A stretch of 64,000 bases of DNA from the NCBI RefSeq assembly GCF_002127265.1, contig NZ_NFUU01000001.1:2674040-2738039 (forward strand), read 5' to 3'. Within the stretch, counting starts at the first letter, position 1. Each line of letters begins with the position of its first letter. Both the position numbers and the translations under genes were made by a program. The notes below the pieces were generated by a model. That model searched no databases. It saw only the letters and a program-made list of their open reading frames with translations, and was not told the origin of the DNA. This DNA comes from Hydrogenophaga sp. IBVHS1 (GTDB lineage: Bacteria > Pseudomonadota > Gammaproteobacteria > Burkholderiales > Burkholderiaceae_C). This document shows positions 20,530-28,080 of this stretch, in pieces.

Positions 20530-21084
20530 ATGAAACAACAACTGGGTGTGATCGTGACGGCGGTGGCCGGTCTTGTTGGTGGTGGCGCGGCTCAGGCCCA
20601 GAGCCTGGGGTCGGCGCGCGCGCTCACCGAAGCGGCGCAAGACGTGCTGAAAAGCGTGTCCCCGCTCAAATTCAGCGCGGGCAACAGCAGCTCGAACAGC
20701 AGTTCCAACTCGTCGGGAAATTCATCCTCGAATTCTTCCTCCAATTCCTCGTCGAACTCGTCCAGCAATTCCTCCAGCAACTCGTCCTCGAACTCCTCGA
20801 ACAACTCTTCAAACAATTCTTCGAGCAATTCGTCGTCGAACTCTTCCAACAACAGCAGCTCGAATTCATCGAGCAACCGCAACTCGAACAGCAGCGCCAA
20901 CGGTGGGCGCGCGGATTCTGCGGTGCATGGGTTCTTCCGCGGATGGGAAAACGGTGTGAACCGCGCTGCGCGAGCCGTCGGCGTGGCACCTAGCCAGCCC
21001 AGGAGCCGTTCGTCCAACAGCAACAGCAGCAACAACAGCTCGTCCAACTCCAGTTCCAACAGCAGCAGCAACAGCAGCCGCTGA
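20530..21084 (+). CDS. Secreted Asn/Ser-repeat low-complexity protein
   Basis: A 184-residue protein with a signal peptide (residues 1-24, ending AQAQ). A short folded-looking stretch follows (25-50), then a long run of NSS/SNS units (about 52-125), an interrupting segment (GGRADSAVHGFFRGWENGVN, then RAARAVGV), and a second Asn/Ser run to the end. Ser and Asn codons are mixed (agc, tcg, tcc, tct; aac, aat), so the repeat is kept at protein level rather than being recent DNA slippage. Start 20530 is preferred to the ATG at 20524, which sits directly against the AAAGAGG ribosome site. Function unknown; a surface or matrix role is a guess. Confidence 0.75.
   Translation: MKQQLGVIVTAVAGLVGGGAAQAQSLGSARALTEAAQDVLKSVSPLKFSAGNSSSNSSSNSSGNSSSNSSSNSSSNSSSNSSSNSSSNSSNNSSNNSSSNSSSNSSNNSSSNSSSNRNSNSSANGGRADSAVHGFFRGWENGVNRAARAVGVAPSQPRSRSSNSNSSNNSSSNSSSNSSSNSSR
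20683..20898 (+). repeat. Asn/Ser codon repeat tract
   Basis: Imperfect 9- to 12-nt units coding (N)SSN with varied synonymous codons, inside the gene at 20530-21084. A shorter second tract lies at about 21007-21081. Confidence 0.8.
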
Positions 21085-21125
21085 GCCGCGCTATCCTGCG
21101 GCAACCGCATGAAAGCCCCCACCGC

Positions 21126-21830
21126 ATGACTGGCGAGCCCGAACCGAAGATTGAATTCCTCTGCGCCCCGGAAGACCTGGGTGTGATCGCTGCCCCGGTG
21201 CCGGCGCGCGAGGCGCTGCCCGATTGGTTCAAGCGGCTGGCGCCGGTGGACAAACAGCGCCTGTCCACCACCGACAACGCGCTCACGGTCAAACGCTGCA
21301 TGCCGTTCCTCGATGCGCTCATGACCGGCTGGATCCTGCCGCTGGCGGCCACGGTGCGCATCGAGATCACCGACAACGGCCAGACCGTGAACACCGGCTG
21401 GGATTTTGATCGCGCCATGGTGAGCAACCACCACCCCTACCAGGTGGCCGGCCACCCCATGCAGCCGCGCCCGCCGTGCAAGTTTCACAACCACTGGACC
21501 ATCCGCACGCCCAAGGGCTGGAGCTGCCTGTTCATTCCCCCGATGAACCAGCCCAACGGGGTGGTCGAGATCGCCGCTGGCGTGGTCGACACCGACGAAT
21601 ACACCTCGCTGATCCATTTCCCGTTTTTCGCCATCGCGGCCGATGGCCTCTATTCGCTGGAGAAAGGCACGCCGCTGGTGCAGGTGATTCCGTTTCGCCG
21701 CGCCGACCTGCAACTGCCCGGCGAGGTGCGCGCTGAGACCGAAGCCGAAGCGCTGGAGCGCGTCCGCATTCAGCGTGCCACGGGTGCTGGCGACGGCTGG
21801 TACCGACAGGAAGCACGCGAGAAGCGTTGA
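21126..21830 (+). CDS. Conserved hypothetical protein, resembling phage-encoded proteins
   Basis: A 234-residue soluble protein. Distinct stretches are PVPAREALPDWFKRL, KRCMPFLDALMTGWILPLAA, CKFHNHWTIRTPKGWSCLFI and KGTPLVQVIPFRR. I associate this pattern with a family found mainly in phages and marine viruses (possibly DUF6065) but cannot confirm it. No catalytic motif is recognised. It is followed directly by a lipoprotein gene whose earliest possible start overlaps its stop. Confidence 0.7.
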   Translation: MTGEPEPKIEFLCAPEDLGVIAAPVPAREALPDWFKRLAPVDKQRLSTTDNALTVKRCMPFLDALMTGWILPLAATVRIEITDNGQTVNTGWDFDRAMVSNHHPYQVAGHPMQPRPPCKFHNHWTIRTPKGWSCLFIPPMNQPNGVVEIAAGVVDTDEYTSLIHFPFFAIAADGLYSLEKGTPLVQVIPFRRADLQLPGEVRAETEAEALERVRIQRATGAGDGWYRQEAREKR

Positions 21831-21841
21831 GCACACTGCGC

Positions 21842-22579
21842 ATGGCCACGCTGTCGCTTCGCTTGCTCCTTGCGTCGCTCACCCTGGCAGCGGGTGGATG
21901 CGCGCAACTGCCTGCCGGTGGTCTGCAGGAGGCGCTGGATTCCCTCACCCCAACGCCAGGCGTGCAGGCGGTGGCCATCGAACTGCCGCCGGCCCCGCGT
22001 CCCACGGTGCGGGTGGGCGATACCTATGTGTATGGCGCGTCGTCGGTGCGGCGCGTGGCGGCGGTCACGCCCACCGCGCTGACCTGGTCCACCACCGACG
22101 GCGAGCGTTTTCGATCCAGCCGCGATTTCTTCGCACCCCTGCTCGAACAGACGCGAGCCCAGCAGCGCCACCGCAGCACGCTCGACGGCCAGCCTGGTGC
22201 GCTGTGGCCGCTGAGTGTGGGCAAGCAGGTGAGCTTCGAGGAAACGCGGGTGACGTGGTTGCCCACCGTGGACCGCGAGATCACCGCCCGGCTGCGCTGG
22301 GACTGCGAGGTGCAGGACGCGCGCCTGAGCTCGGTGCCCGCGGGCGACTTTGAAACCTTTCATGTGGTGTGCAAGGCGTACCGGCCCGGCCTCTTTCTGC
22401 CGTTGCAGACAGTGACCTGGGACTACGCGCCGTCCCTCGGGCACTACGTGCGACGCACCTGGTTTGAAGGCGGGCGTGCACGCCAGGCCACGCTGGCAGC
22501 GGCCCTGCCCGCCGCGCTGGCCACCCCACCGCGCATTGCTGCCGCTCTGCAGCGGCTGGCGCAGTCGGCCGCGCCCTGA
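21842..22579 (+). CDS. Putative lipoprotein of unknown function
   Basis: A 245-residue protein with a lipoprotein-type signal (LRLLLASLTLAAGGC; lipidated Cys near residue 20, lipobox AGGC). The mature part is mostly beta-rich by appearance, with VRVGDTYVYGASSVRRV, WPLSVGKQVSFEETRVTW and WDYAPSLGHYVRRTWFEGG. No family recognised. A TTG at 21827 overlapping the previous stop would add five residues. The ATG is preferred because it puts the signal peptide at residue 1. It ends 4 bp before the convergent subtilase gene. Confidence 0.7.
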   Translation: MATLSLRLLLASLTLAAGGCAQLPAGGLQEALDSLTPTPGVQAVAIELPPAPRPTVRVGDTYVYGASSVRRVAAVTPTALTWSTTDGERFRSSRDFFAPLLEQTRAQQRHRSTLDGQPGALWPLSVGKQVSFEETRVTWLPTVDREITARLRWDCEVQDARLSSVPAGDFETFHVVCKAYRPGLFLPLQTVTWDYAPSLGHYVRRTWFEGGRARQATLAAALPAALATPPRIAAALQRLAQSAAP

Positions 22580-22583
22580 AGCC

Positions 22584-24023
22584 TCAACCGCAGCGCAGCG
22601 GCACGCGGGGCATGCCCCATCCAAACACCGCGTCGCGCCCGGGTGCACCGAGGTCGGCCACTGGCACGGTGCCGCCGGCGAGCCAGTCGGCGCGAGTGAG
22701 CCGGCCCTCTTGCAGCGATTGCGACAGCTTCGCCACCAGAAAAGGCACGGCGTAAGACGTGCCGCTGCGGGGACGCACGGCGCCCGCTGCATCGGCGGTG
22801 GGCAAGTCCACGCCGGGCAGCGCGAAGTCCACCGTATCCCCTTGCTGGGCGCGCCAGTAGATGCGGCGATCGGACGACACCGCCGTTGCGCCGATCACGC
22901 CCGCGAGCGCAGCGGGGTGCGCGGGTTCGGCGTTGCGCCCGCCGTTGCCCACCGCCGCCACCACCACCACGCCGCGCGCCTGGGCGCGAGCAATGGCGCC
23001 AGCCAGCACCAGATTGGGCGGACCGGTCAGGCTCATGCCGATCACTTGCACGCGTTCGGCCACCAGCCAGTCGAGGCTGCGCACCAGGCCTAGGGCATCG
23101 GCGGCGACATCGCCCGAAGGCCGCCGGAAGAAGGGCACCGCCGCCAGCAACCGTGCGCGCGGCACCAGACCCGGTAGCCCCCCGCCGGGCTGCCCCACCA
23201 GCAAGGTCGCCACGGCAGTGCCGTGTCCGGCATCGGAGGGCTCGCGCCCGGCTTCGATGAAGCGCCGCGTGCGAAGGTCCGCGCCGCGCAAGGCGGGCAA
23301 GTCGGTCGCCACCTCGGCGTCCACCATGCCGATGACCTGCTCGCGCCCACAGCGCGCCGCATCGGCCGGCCAGTCCAGGCCTGCCATGGCCGCGCAGCTC
23401 GGTCCCTCGCAAGCCTTTGAAGTCTCTTGTGCGGGTTGCGCCAGCCGGTACTGGTGGTGAAGATCAAACACGCCAGGATCTCGTTCGCTTGCGATGTCGC
23501 GAGCGGTGCGTGCGTCAAGGCCCGGCGGCAGTTTGAGCCGCACCACACGCAAGCCCAGGCTGGTCTGCTCGCTGCTCTGCACCACACGGGCTCCCCACTG
23601 CCGGACGCGCTGCAGGGCAGCCGGGCTCGGGTTGAGCGCAATCAGTTCGTCCACCACGAATTGCCCCGCCAGCACCGGCAACGCGGGCTCGCGCGGTCCG
23701 GGGTCGAGCTCCTGACCGCCGGCGTCGACGCCACCCCCGTCGGCACTTGCTCCGCCACTGGAGCCGCCACCATCGCCGTCGTCCCCATCGTCACCATCAT
23801 CCCCGTCGTCACCGCCATCCGCCTGCGCCCAAGCCACGCCAGGCCCGTGCTCCGCCCAGGGCCAGGCACCCGGCGCGAAAGCGTGCAGGGCCAGCAGCAG
23901 GATCAGCGCGCGGCGCCAGGAGTTTCGACAGACAGACAAGGGGTCAAGGCAGTTGGTGCAACATCGGCATAGCGTACAACGCACCCCGGCTCCCGGTATT
24001 CCGCTGCAAGGGAATAAAACCAT
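22584..24023 (-). CDS. Secreted subtilisin-like (S8) serine protease
   Basis: An S8 peptidase of up to 479 residues with the intact triad: Asp in IGMVDAEVA, His in DAGHGTAVATLLVG and Ser in PRSGTSYAVPFLVAKL, with the oxyanion Asn in AAVGNGGRN. A Gly/Asp-repeat linker (GDDGDDGDDGDDG) precedes the catalytic domain. The ATG at 24023 gives a long Cys-rich N-terminus. A TTG at 23939 would place the signal peptide (NSWRRALILLLALHAFAPGA) at the very start and would also clear the promoter region, so the true start may be there. It is divergent from the ECF sigma/anti-sigma pair, whose regulon it may share. Confidence 0.85.
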   Translation of the reverse strand: MVLFPCSGIPGAGVRCTLCRCCTNCLDPLSVCRNSWRRALILLLALHAFAPGAWPWAEHGPGVAWAQADGGDDGDDGDDGDDGDGGGSSGGASADGGGVDAGGQELDPGPREPALPVLAGQFVVDELIALNPSPAALQRVRQWGARVVQSSEQTSLGLRVVRLKLPPGLDARTARDIASERDPGVFDLHHQYRLAQPAQETSKACEGPSCAAMAGLDWPADAARCGREQVIGMVDAEVATDLPALRGADLRTRRFIEAGREPSDAGHGTAVATLLVGQPGGGLPGLVPRARLLAAVPFFRRPSGDVAADALGLVRSLDWLVAERVQVIGMSLTGPPNLVLAGAIARAQARGVVVVAAVGNGGRNAEPAHPAALAGVIGATAVSSDRRIYWRAQQGDTVDFALPGVDLPTADAAGAVRPRSGTSYAVPFLVAKLSQSLQEGRLTRADWLAGGTVPVADLGAPGRDAVFGWGMPRVPLRCG

Positions 24024-24045
24024 GCGCCAGGCGTTGTCCCTTGCA
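24005..24045. promoter_or_regulatory. Putative ECF promoter with a flanking 9-bp inverted repeat between the subtilase and sigma genes
   Basis: GGGAAT (24010-24015) and CGTTGT (24032-24037), 16 bp apart, read toward the sigma gene. TGCAAGGGA (24005-24013) and TCCCTTGCA (24037-24045) form a perfect 9-bp inverted repeat around it, so the reverse strand also carries a GCAAGGGA element facing the subtilase. This fits an autoregulated, possibly bidirectional ECF promoter. A start near 24044 would leave sigma factor translation almost leaderless. Confidence 0.5.
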
Positions 24046-24050
24046 ACACC

Positions 24051-24551
24051 ATGTCCGACACCGACCCCCGCGCCCAGATCATCAGCCTGCTGCCGCGCCT
24101 GCGCCGCTTTGCCCACGGGCTCACGCGCGACGGCCAGCAGGCCGACGACCTGGTGCAGTCGGCCTGCCTGAAAGCGCTGGAGCGCTGGCACCAGTACCAG
24201 GCCGACACCAACCTGGCGAGCTGGATGTTCCGCATTGTGCAGACCACCTGGCTCGACGAGTACCGCGCGCGCCAGCGGCACAAGACCGACGCCAACAGCG
24301 ACGCGCTGCCCGAGCAGACCGGTGAAGACGGTCGCCAGGTGGTGGAGCGGCGCAGCGAACTGCGTGCCGTGCGCGACGCGCTGCAGCGCCTGCCCCAGGA
24401 CCAGCGCGAGGTGCTGATGCTGGTCACCGTGGATGGGCTCACCTACCAGGAAGCGGCGCAGGCGCTCGGCATTCCCGCCGGCACGGTGATGAGCCGGCTG
24501 GCGCGCGCACGAATCAAACTGGCCAACGCGCTCTCCGGGAAAGGAGACTGA
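24051..24551 (+). CDS. ECF-type RNA polymerase sigma factor (module 2)
   Basis: A 166-residue sigma factor with region 2 (LPRLRRFAHGLTRDGQQADD, then LVQSACLKALERWHQYQ and WMFRIVQTTWLDEYRARQR) and region 4 (RLPQDQREVLMLVTVDGLTY, then ALGIPAGTVMSRLARARIKL). The next gene, 1 bp downstream, is its anti-sigma factor. The sequence immediately upstream contains a candidate self-recognised promoter. The signal is presumably envelope-related, judging by the membrane anti-sigma factor and the divergent secreted protease. Confidence 0.93.
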   Translation: MSDTDPRAQIISLLPRLRRFAHGLTRDGQQADDLVQSACLKALERWHQYQADTNLASWMFRIVQTTWLDEYRARQRHKTDANSDALPEQTGEDGRQVVERRSELRAVRDALQRLPQDQREVLMLVTVDGLTYQEAAQALGIPAGTVMSRLARARIKLANALSGKGD

Positions 24552-24552
24552 C

Positions 24553-25347
24553 ATGCACATCGATGATCAAACCCTGATCGCCTACCTCGACGGGCAGCTG
24601 CCTGATTCGGACTACGGCCCGGTGGAACAGGCCCTGGCCGAAAGCGAGGCGTTGCGCGAGCGACTGCAGGCGCTGGTGGACAGCGGCGAAATGGCCCGCC
24701 GCAGCTTCGACGCGGTGCTGCTGGAGCCGGTACCGCCTTCGCTGATCGCTGCCATCTGGCGCGCCCCCGACCCGCGTGCGCATCGGCCACCGGCGGGCGG
24801 CGCGGCGCGACCCGCCTCGCCGTGGCTGTGGCGGTTCTTCGGTGCATCCCCGAGGCCGCGCGTCTGGCCGGTGCTGGCTTCGGTGGTGTTGCTGGCGGTG
24901 GGCGCCGTGCTGAGCTGGCAGGTGCTGCAAACTTCAGAAGACGTGCGCTGGAGCTTGCGCGAAGGCCAGCCCGTGGTCGATCCCTCGCTTGCGCTGGCGC
25001 TCGAGGTCTCGCCGAGCGGGCGCGTGCTGCGCACCGCCAGCGGCGCGGTGGAAATTCTGGCCAGCTTCGAGCAGACCGGTGGTGGCCACTGCCGCGAATT
25101 CAACCGCACCACACCACGCGGCACGCGCGACGAGCTGGGCATTGCCTGCCGAACGCCCGCGGGTGAGTGGCAACTGGACTTTCTGCTGGCCGAGGAGCGG
25201 GAGGCCGATGGCGGCGCGTCGACCTACCAGACTGCCAGCGACCGCCAGCACGAAGCGGCCGACACCTTCCTGCGCCAGCGTGTGCAGCAGCCGGCCCTGG
25301 AGCCGGCCGAGGAAATGGCGCAGATCGCGCGCGGCTGGCAGCCCTGA
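24553..25347 (+). CDS. Transmembrane anti-sigma factor
   Basis: A 264-residue protein with the anti-sigma N-terminus typical of Burkholderiales (MHIDDQTLIAYLDGQLPDSD; a helical domain without zinc ligands), one membrane helix (about 103-123, WPVLASVVLLAVGAVL) and a periplasmic domain of about 140 residues containing two Cys (GGGHCREFN and GIACRTPAG) that could form a disulfide. It should hold the sigma factor at the inner membrane. The gene starts 1 bp after the sigma stop. It is convergent with the MFS gene. Confidence 0.87.
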   Translation: MHIDDQTLIAYLDGQLPDSDYGPVEQALAESEALRERLQALVDSGEMARRSFDAVLLEPVPPSLIAAIWRAPDPRAHRPPAGGAARPASPWLWRFFGASPRPRVWPVLASVVLLAVGAVLSWQVLQTSEDVRWSLREGQPVVDPSLALALEVSPSGRVLRTASGAVEILASFEQTGGGHCREFNRTTPRGTRDELGIACRTPAGEWQLDFLLAEEREADGGASTYQTASDRQHEAADTFLRQRVQQPALEPAEEMAQIARGWQP

Positions 25348-25354
25348 GCGGGCT

Positions 25355-26587
25355 TCAGGCCGGCTGCACTCTCACCACGCGCGCCTCGCGGATCGGCAGG
25401 TGGATCAGCGCCGCACCCACGGCGAGCACGATGTCGATGTACCAGATCCAGTCGTAGCTGCCGGTGGACTCGAACACCTGACCACCGAGCCACGCCCCCA
25501 GGAAGCCGCCGACCTGGTGCGAGAGCATGACGATGCCGAACAGCATGGCCATGTTGCCGGTGCCGAAGAACTTGGCCACCAGGCCCACGGTGGGCGGGAC
25601 GGTGGAAAGAAAGGTCAGGCCCATCACCGCCGCAAAGGTCAGCATCACCGCCTCGGTCTTGGGCGCGAGCAGGAACACCAGCACGGCAAGGGCGCGCGTG
25701 GCGTACACCAGCGAGAGCAGCGATTTCATGCGCCAGCGGCCCACGGCCCAGCCCATGGCCAGGCTGCCGATGATGTTGAACAGGCCGATGATGCCGAGCG
25801 CCCAGGCGCCCACCGGCGCGGGCAGACCGCAGGCCGCCACCACGCCGGGCAGGTGCGTAGCGAGAAAAGCAACGTGAAAACCGCAGACGAAAAAGCCGGC
25901 CGAGAGCAGCAGGTAGCTGGGATTCTTCAAGGCCTTGCCGATCGCCTCGCGCGCGGGCAAGGCCACAGGTGCCGGGGCAGCGCCGGCTTTGGCGGCCGGG
26001 CCCGGGCCGCGAAGCACCCAGGCTGCCGGCAGCGCCAGCAGCACGATCAGACCCAGCACCTGCAAGGCGTTGGCCCAGCCCAGACCGAGCGTCAGCGCGG
26101 CGGCCACCGGCGCCATGACGAACTGCCCGAACGAACCACCCGCGTTCACGATGCCGGTGGCCATGCCACGTCGCTCGGCGGGAATCAGCCGCGCGGTGGC
26201 GGCCATCAGCACCGAGGGCCCCGCCATGCCGGCACCGCCCGCCGCCAGCACGCCAATGGCCAGGATCAGGCCCCAGGTGGTGGTCATGAACGGCGTGATG
26301 AAGGTGCCCAGCGCCACCAGCGCAATGCCCACCAGCAGCACGCGCCCGGCGCCCACACGGTCGGCCACGGCCCCGGCGAAAGGCTGCGTGAGCCCCCACC
26401 ACAGTTGCCCGAACGCAAACGCCAGACTGATGCTGCCCACGCCGAGGCCAGTGGCCGTGTTCAGCGGCGAGAGAAAGAAACCCATGGTCTGGCGCGTGCC
26501 CATGGTGAGCGCGAAGGCGCCGGCAGCGGCCAGCAGCACGAGCCACCAGACCATCGGCTGGTGTGAGGGGGGTGTTTCAGCTTTCAT
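25355..26587 (-). CDS. MFS transporter
   Basis: A 410-residue major facilitator with about 12 membrane helices and the loop 2-3 region [21 protein letters not shown] (Asp-Arg motif A). It resembles oxalate/formate- or cyanate-type MFS members (monocarboxylate-like); the substrate is not evident. Its start overlaps the 3' end of the marR-like gene by 11 bp, so both are one transcript read from the promoter near 27050 and should be repressed together. Confidence 0.88.
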   Translation of the reverse strand: MKAETPPSHQPMVWWLVLLAAAGAFALTMGTRQTMGFFLSPLNTATGLGVGSISLAFAFGQLWWGLTQPFAGAVADRVGAGRVLLVGIALVALGTFITPFMTTTWGLILAIGVLAAGGAGMAGPSVLMAATARLIPAERRGMATGIVNAGGSFGQFVMAPVAAALTLGLGWANALQVLGLIVLLALPAAWVLRGPGPAAKAGAAPAPVALPAREAIGKALKNPSYLLLSAGFFVCGFHVAFLATHLPGVVAACGLPAPVGAWALGIIGLFNIIGSLAMGWAVGRWRMKSLLSLVYATRALAVLVFLLAPKTEAVMLTFAAVMGLTFLSTVPPTVGLVAKFFGTGNMAMLFGIVMLSHQVGGFLGAWLGGQVFESTGSYDWIWYIDIVLAVGAALIHLPIREARVVRVQPA

Positions 26588-27041
26588 GCGTGTCCTCTTC
26601 GTGGAATGCGGCCAGACCCTGGTCCAGCAGATCGTGAAGGGCGGCCACCGTGGCGAGGCCCAGCTTGTCGTTCAACGCCAGTTGCGCGGCCTTCCAGCGG
26701 CGCTGTGCCTGCCGTCGCATCTCGCGCCCGGCTTCGGTGATGTGCACGAGGCGGCTGCGAGCGTCGGTCCCCGCCCCCATTTCCAGCCAGCCAGCGGCCA
26801 CCATAGGCTGCAGGTTGCGCGTGAGCGTGGAGGCGCCCATGTCCATGCGCCGCGCCAGCTCCCCAGGGGCCAGCGGGCCAAGCCGGTCCACGTGGGCGAG
26901 CAACGAATACTGTGTGATCTTCAGTCCCGCGCCCGCAAGGTGCTGGTCGTAGTGCTGCGTGACGCGTCGGGTGAGCTGGCGCAACTTGAAGTTGGTGCAG
27001 CCCGATGGGGTTGGCGTTGTCGCCTGGGTGTCGATGGCCAT
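26577..27041 (-). CDS. MarR-family transcriptional regulator
   Basis: A 154-residue winged-helix regulator: [35 protein letters not shown], then the recognition helix region [18 protein letters not shown] and the wing [15 protein letters not shown]. Start MAIDTQ at 27041 is chosen because the two operator-like palindromes lie immediately upstream, and further in-frame extension would run through them. It probably represses itself, the MFS gene and the divergent thioesterase gene. Confidence 0.92.
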   Translation of the reverse strand: MAIDTQATTPTPSGCTNFKLRQLTRRVTQHYDQHLAGAGLKITQYSLLAHVDRLGPLAPGELARRMDMGASTLTRNLQPMVAAGWLEMGAGTDARSRLVHITEAGREMRRQAQRRWKAAQLALNDKLGLATVAALHDLLDQGLAAFHEEDTHES

Positions 27042-27048
27042 CAGATTA

Positions 27049-27075
27049 TTGTATCTACAATGATTGCATCTGCAA
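27049..27075. promoter_or_regulatory. Two tandem MarR-type operator palindromes
   Basis: TTGTATCTACAA (27049-27060) and TTGCATCTGCAA (27064-27075) are each perfect 5-bp inverted arms around a central TC. Their starts are 15 bp apart. They sit between the marR-like start (27041) and the divergent thioesterase start (27091). Operators of this spacing and symmetry fit MarR dimers. Binding is inferred, the palindromes are seen. Confidence 0.7.
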
Positions 27076-27090
27076 ACCTGAGGACATGCC

Positions 27091-27633
27091 ATGACGACGG
27101 AAGAAACCCTGGAGCTCTGGAACCGCGCGTACGAAGAGACGGTGCAGCGCATGAAAGCCGGCGCTGGCCCCGGCCTGGCGAGCCCGGCCGACTTTGCCGG
27201 TCTGAATGGCCTGCAGCAGATGCAGGCCATGCTCGAGGGCAGGTCGCCCTACCCGCACATCGCCGACACCATGGATTTTTCGCTGGTGGAAATCGGCGAG
27301 GGTCGGGCTGTGTTCCAGGGCACGCCCCAGCTCAAGCACTACAACCCACTGGGCTCGGTGCACGGCGGCTGGTACGCCACCCTGCTCGATTCGGCGGTGG
27401 GCTGCGCGATTCACACCGTGATGCCGGCAGGCCGCGCCTACACCACGGCAGAACTGAGCGTGAACATCGTGCGCGCCGCTTCCTTCAAGAGCGGCCCGCT
27501 GCGCGCCATCGGCACCGTGGTGCACGCCGGGCGGCAGCTGGCCACCGCCGAGGGCCGCATCGTCGGCGCCGATGGCAAGCTCTACGCGCATGCCACGACA
27601 ACCTGCCTGGTTTTCGAGATGCCCGCAAAATAG
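27091..27633 (+). CDS. PaaI-family hotdog-fold thioesterase
   Basis: A 180-residue acyl-CoA thioesterase of the hotdog fold. [20 protein letters not shown] carries the HGG active-site segment with its Asp (LDSA), followed by [12 protein letters not shown] and the C-terminal [10 protein letters not shown]. Substrate unknown. The gene lies opposite the MarR-like regulator across two palindromes, so its expression is probably released by the MarR ligand. It is followed 5 bp later by gloA on the same strand. Confidence 0.88.
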   Translation: MTTEETLELWNRAYEETVQRMKAGAGPGLASPADFAGLNGLQQMQAMLEGRSPYPHIADTMDFSLVEIGEGRAVFQGTPQLKHYNPLGSVHGGWYATLLDSAVGCAIHTVMPAGRAYTTAELSVNIVRAASFKSGPLRAIGTVVHAGRQLATAEGRIVGADGKLYAHATTTCLVFEMPAK

Positions 27634-27638
27634 CGCCC

Positions 27639-28049
27639 ATGCGAATCCTCCACACCATGCTGCGCGTCGGCAACCTCCAGCGATCGATCGATTTCTACAC
27701 GCAGGTGCTCGGCATGCAACTGCTGCGCACCTCGGAGAACCCCGACTACAAATACTCGCTGGCCTTCGTGGGTTACGAGGGCAACCCGGCGCAGGCGGAG
27801 ATCGAACTCACGTTCAACTGGGGCACCGAGTCCTACGACATGGGCACGGCCTACGGCCACATCGCGCTGGGCGTGCCCGATGCCTACGCCGCCTGCGAAA
27901 AGATCAAGGCCGCCGGTGGCAACGTGACCCGCGAGGCCGGGCCGGTGAAGGGCGGCAGCACCGTCATCGCTTTCGTCACCGACCCCGATGGCTACAAGAT
28001 CGAGTTGATCCAGCGCGCGGAAAGCGCGGGCGGCGCAGGCCTGCGTTGA
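27639..28049 (+). CDS. gloA: Lactoylglutathione lyase (glyoxalase I)
   Basis: A 136-residue VOC-fold enzyme that converts the methylglyoxal-glutathione hemithioacetal to S-lactoylglutathione. Metal ligands fit the family: His in [12 protein letters not shown], Glu in EIELTFNWG, His in AYGHIALGV and Glu in GYKIELIQR. Length matches the short bacterial Ni2+-type enzymes. The start at 27639 is chosen because the family begins MRxLHTMLRV. It is 5 bp downstream of the thioesterase gene. Confidence 0.95.
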   Translation: MRILHTMLRVGNLQRSIDFYTQVLGMQLLRTSENPDYKYSLAFVGYEGNPAQAEIELTFNWGTESYDMGTAYGHIALGVPDAYAACEKIKAAGGNVTREAGPVKGGSTVIAFVTDPDGYKIELIQRAESAGGAGLR

Positions 28050-28080
28050 CGCGCTCCTCCACACGTAAACTCAAGCGGCG

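Noticed and set aside
20683..21081. Possible CRISPR-like or tandem DNA repeat
   Set aside because: Repeat units are 9-12 nt with varied codons inside a coding frame, without spacers of constant length.
25935..27638. Upstream extension of the glyoxalase reading frame through the MFS, marR and thioesterase genes
   Set aside because: Only the last 136 codons look like a protein, starting at 27639; the rest is out of frame with the true genes.
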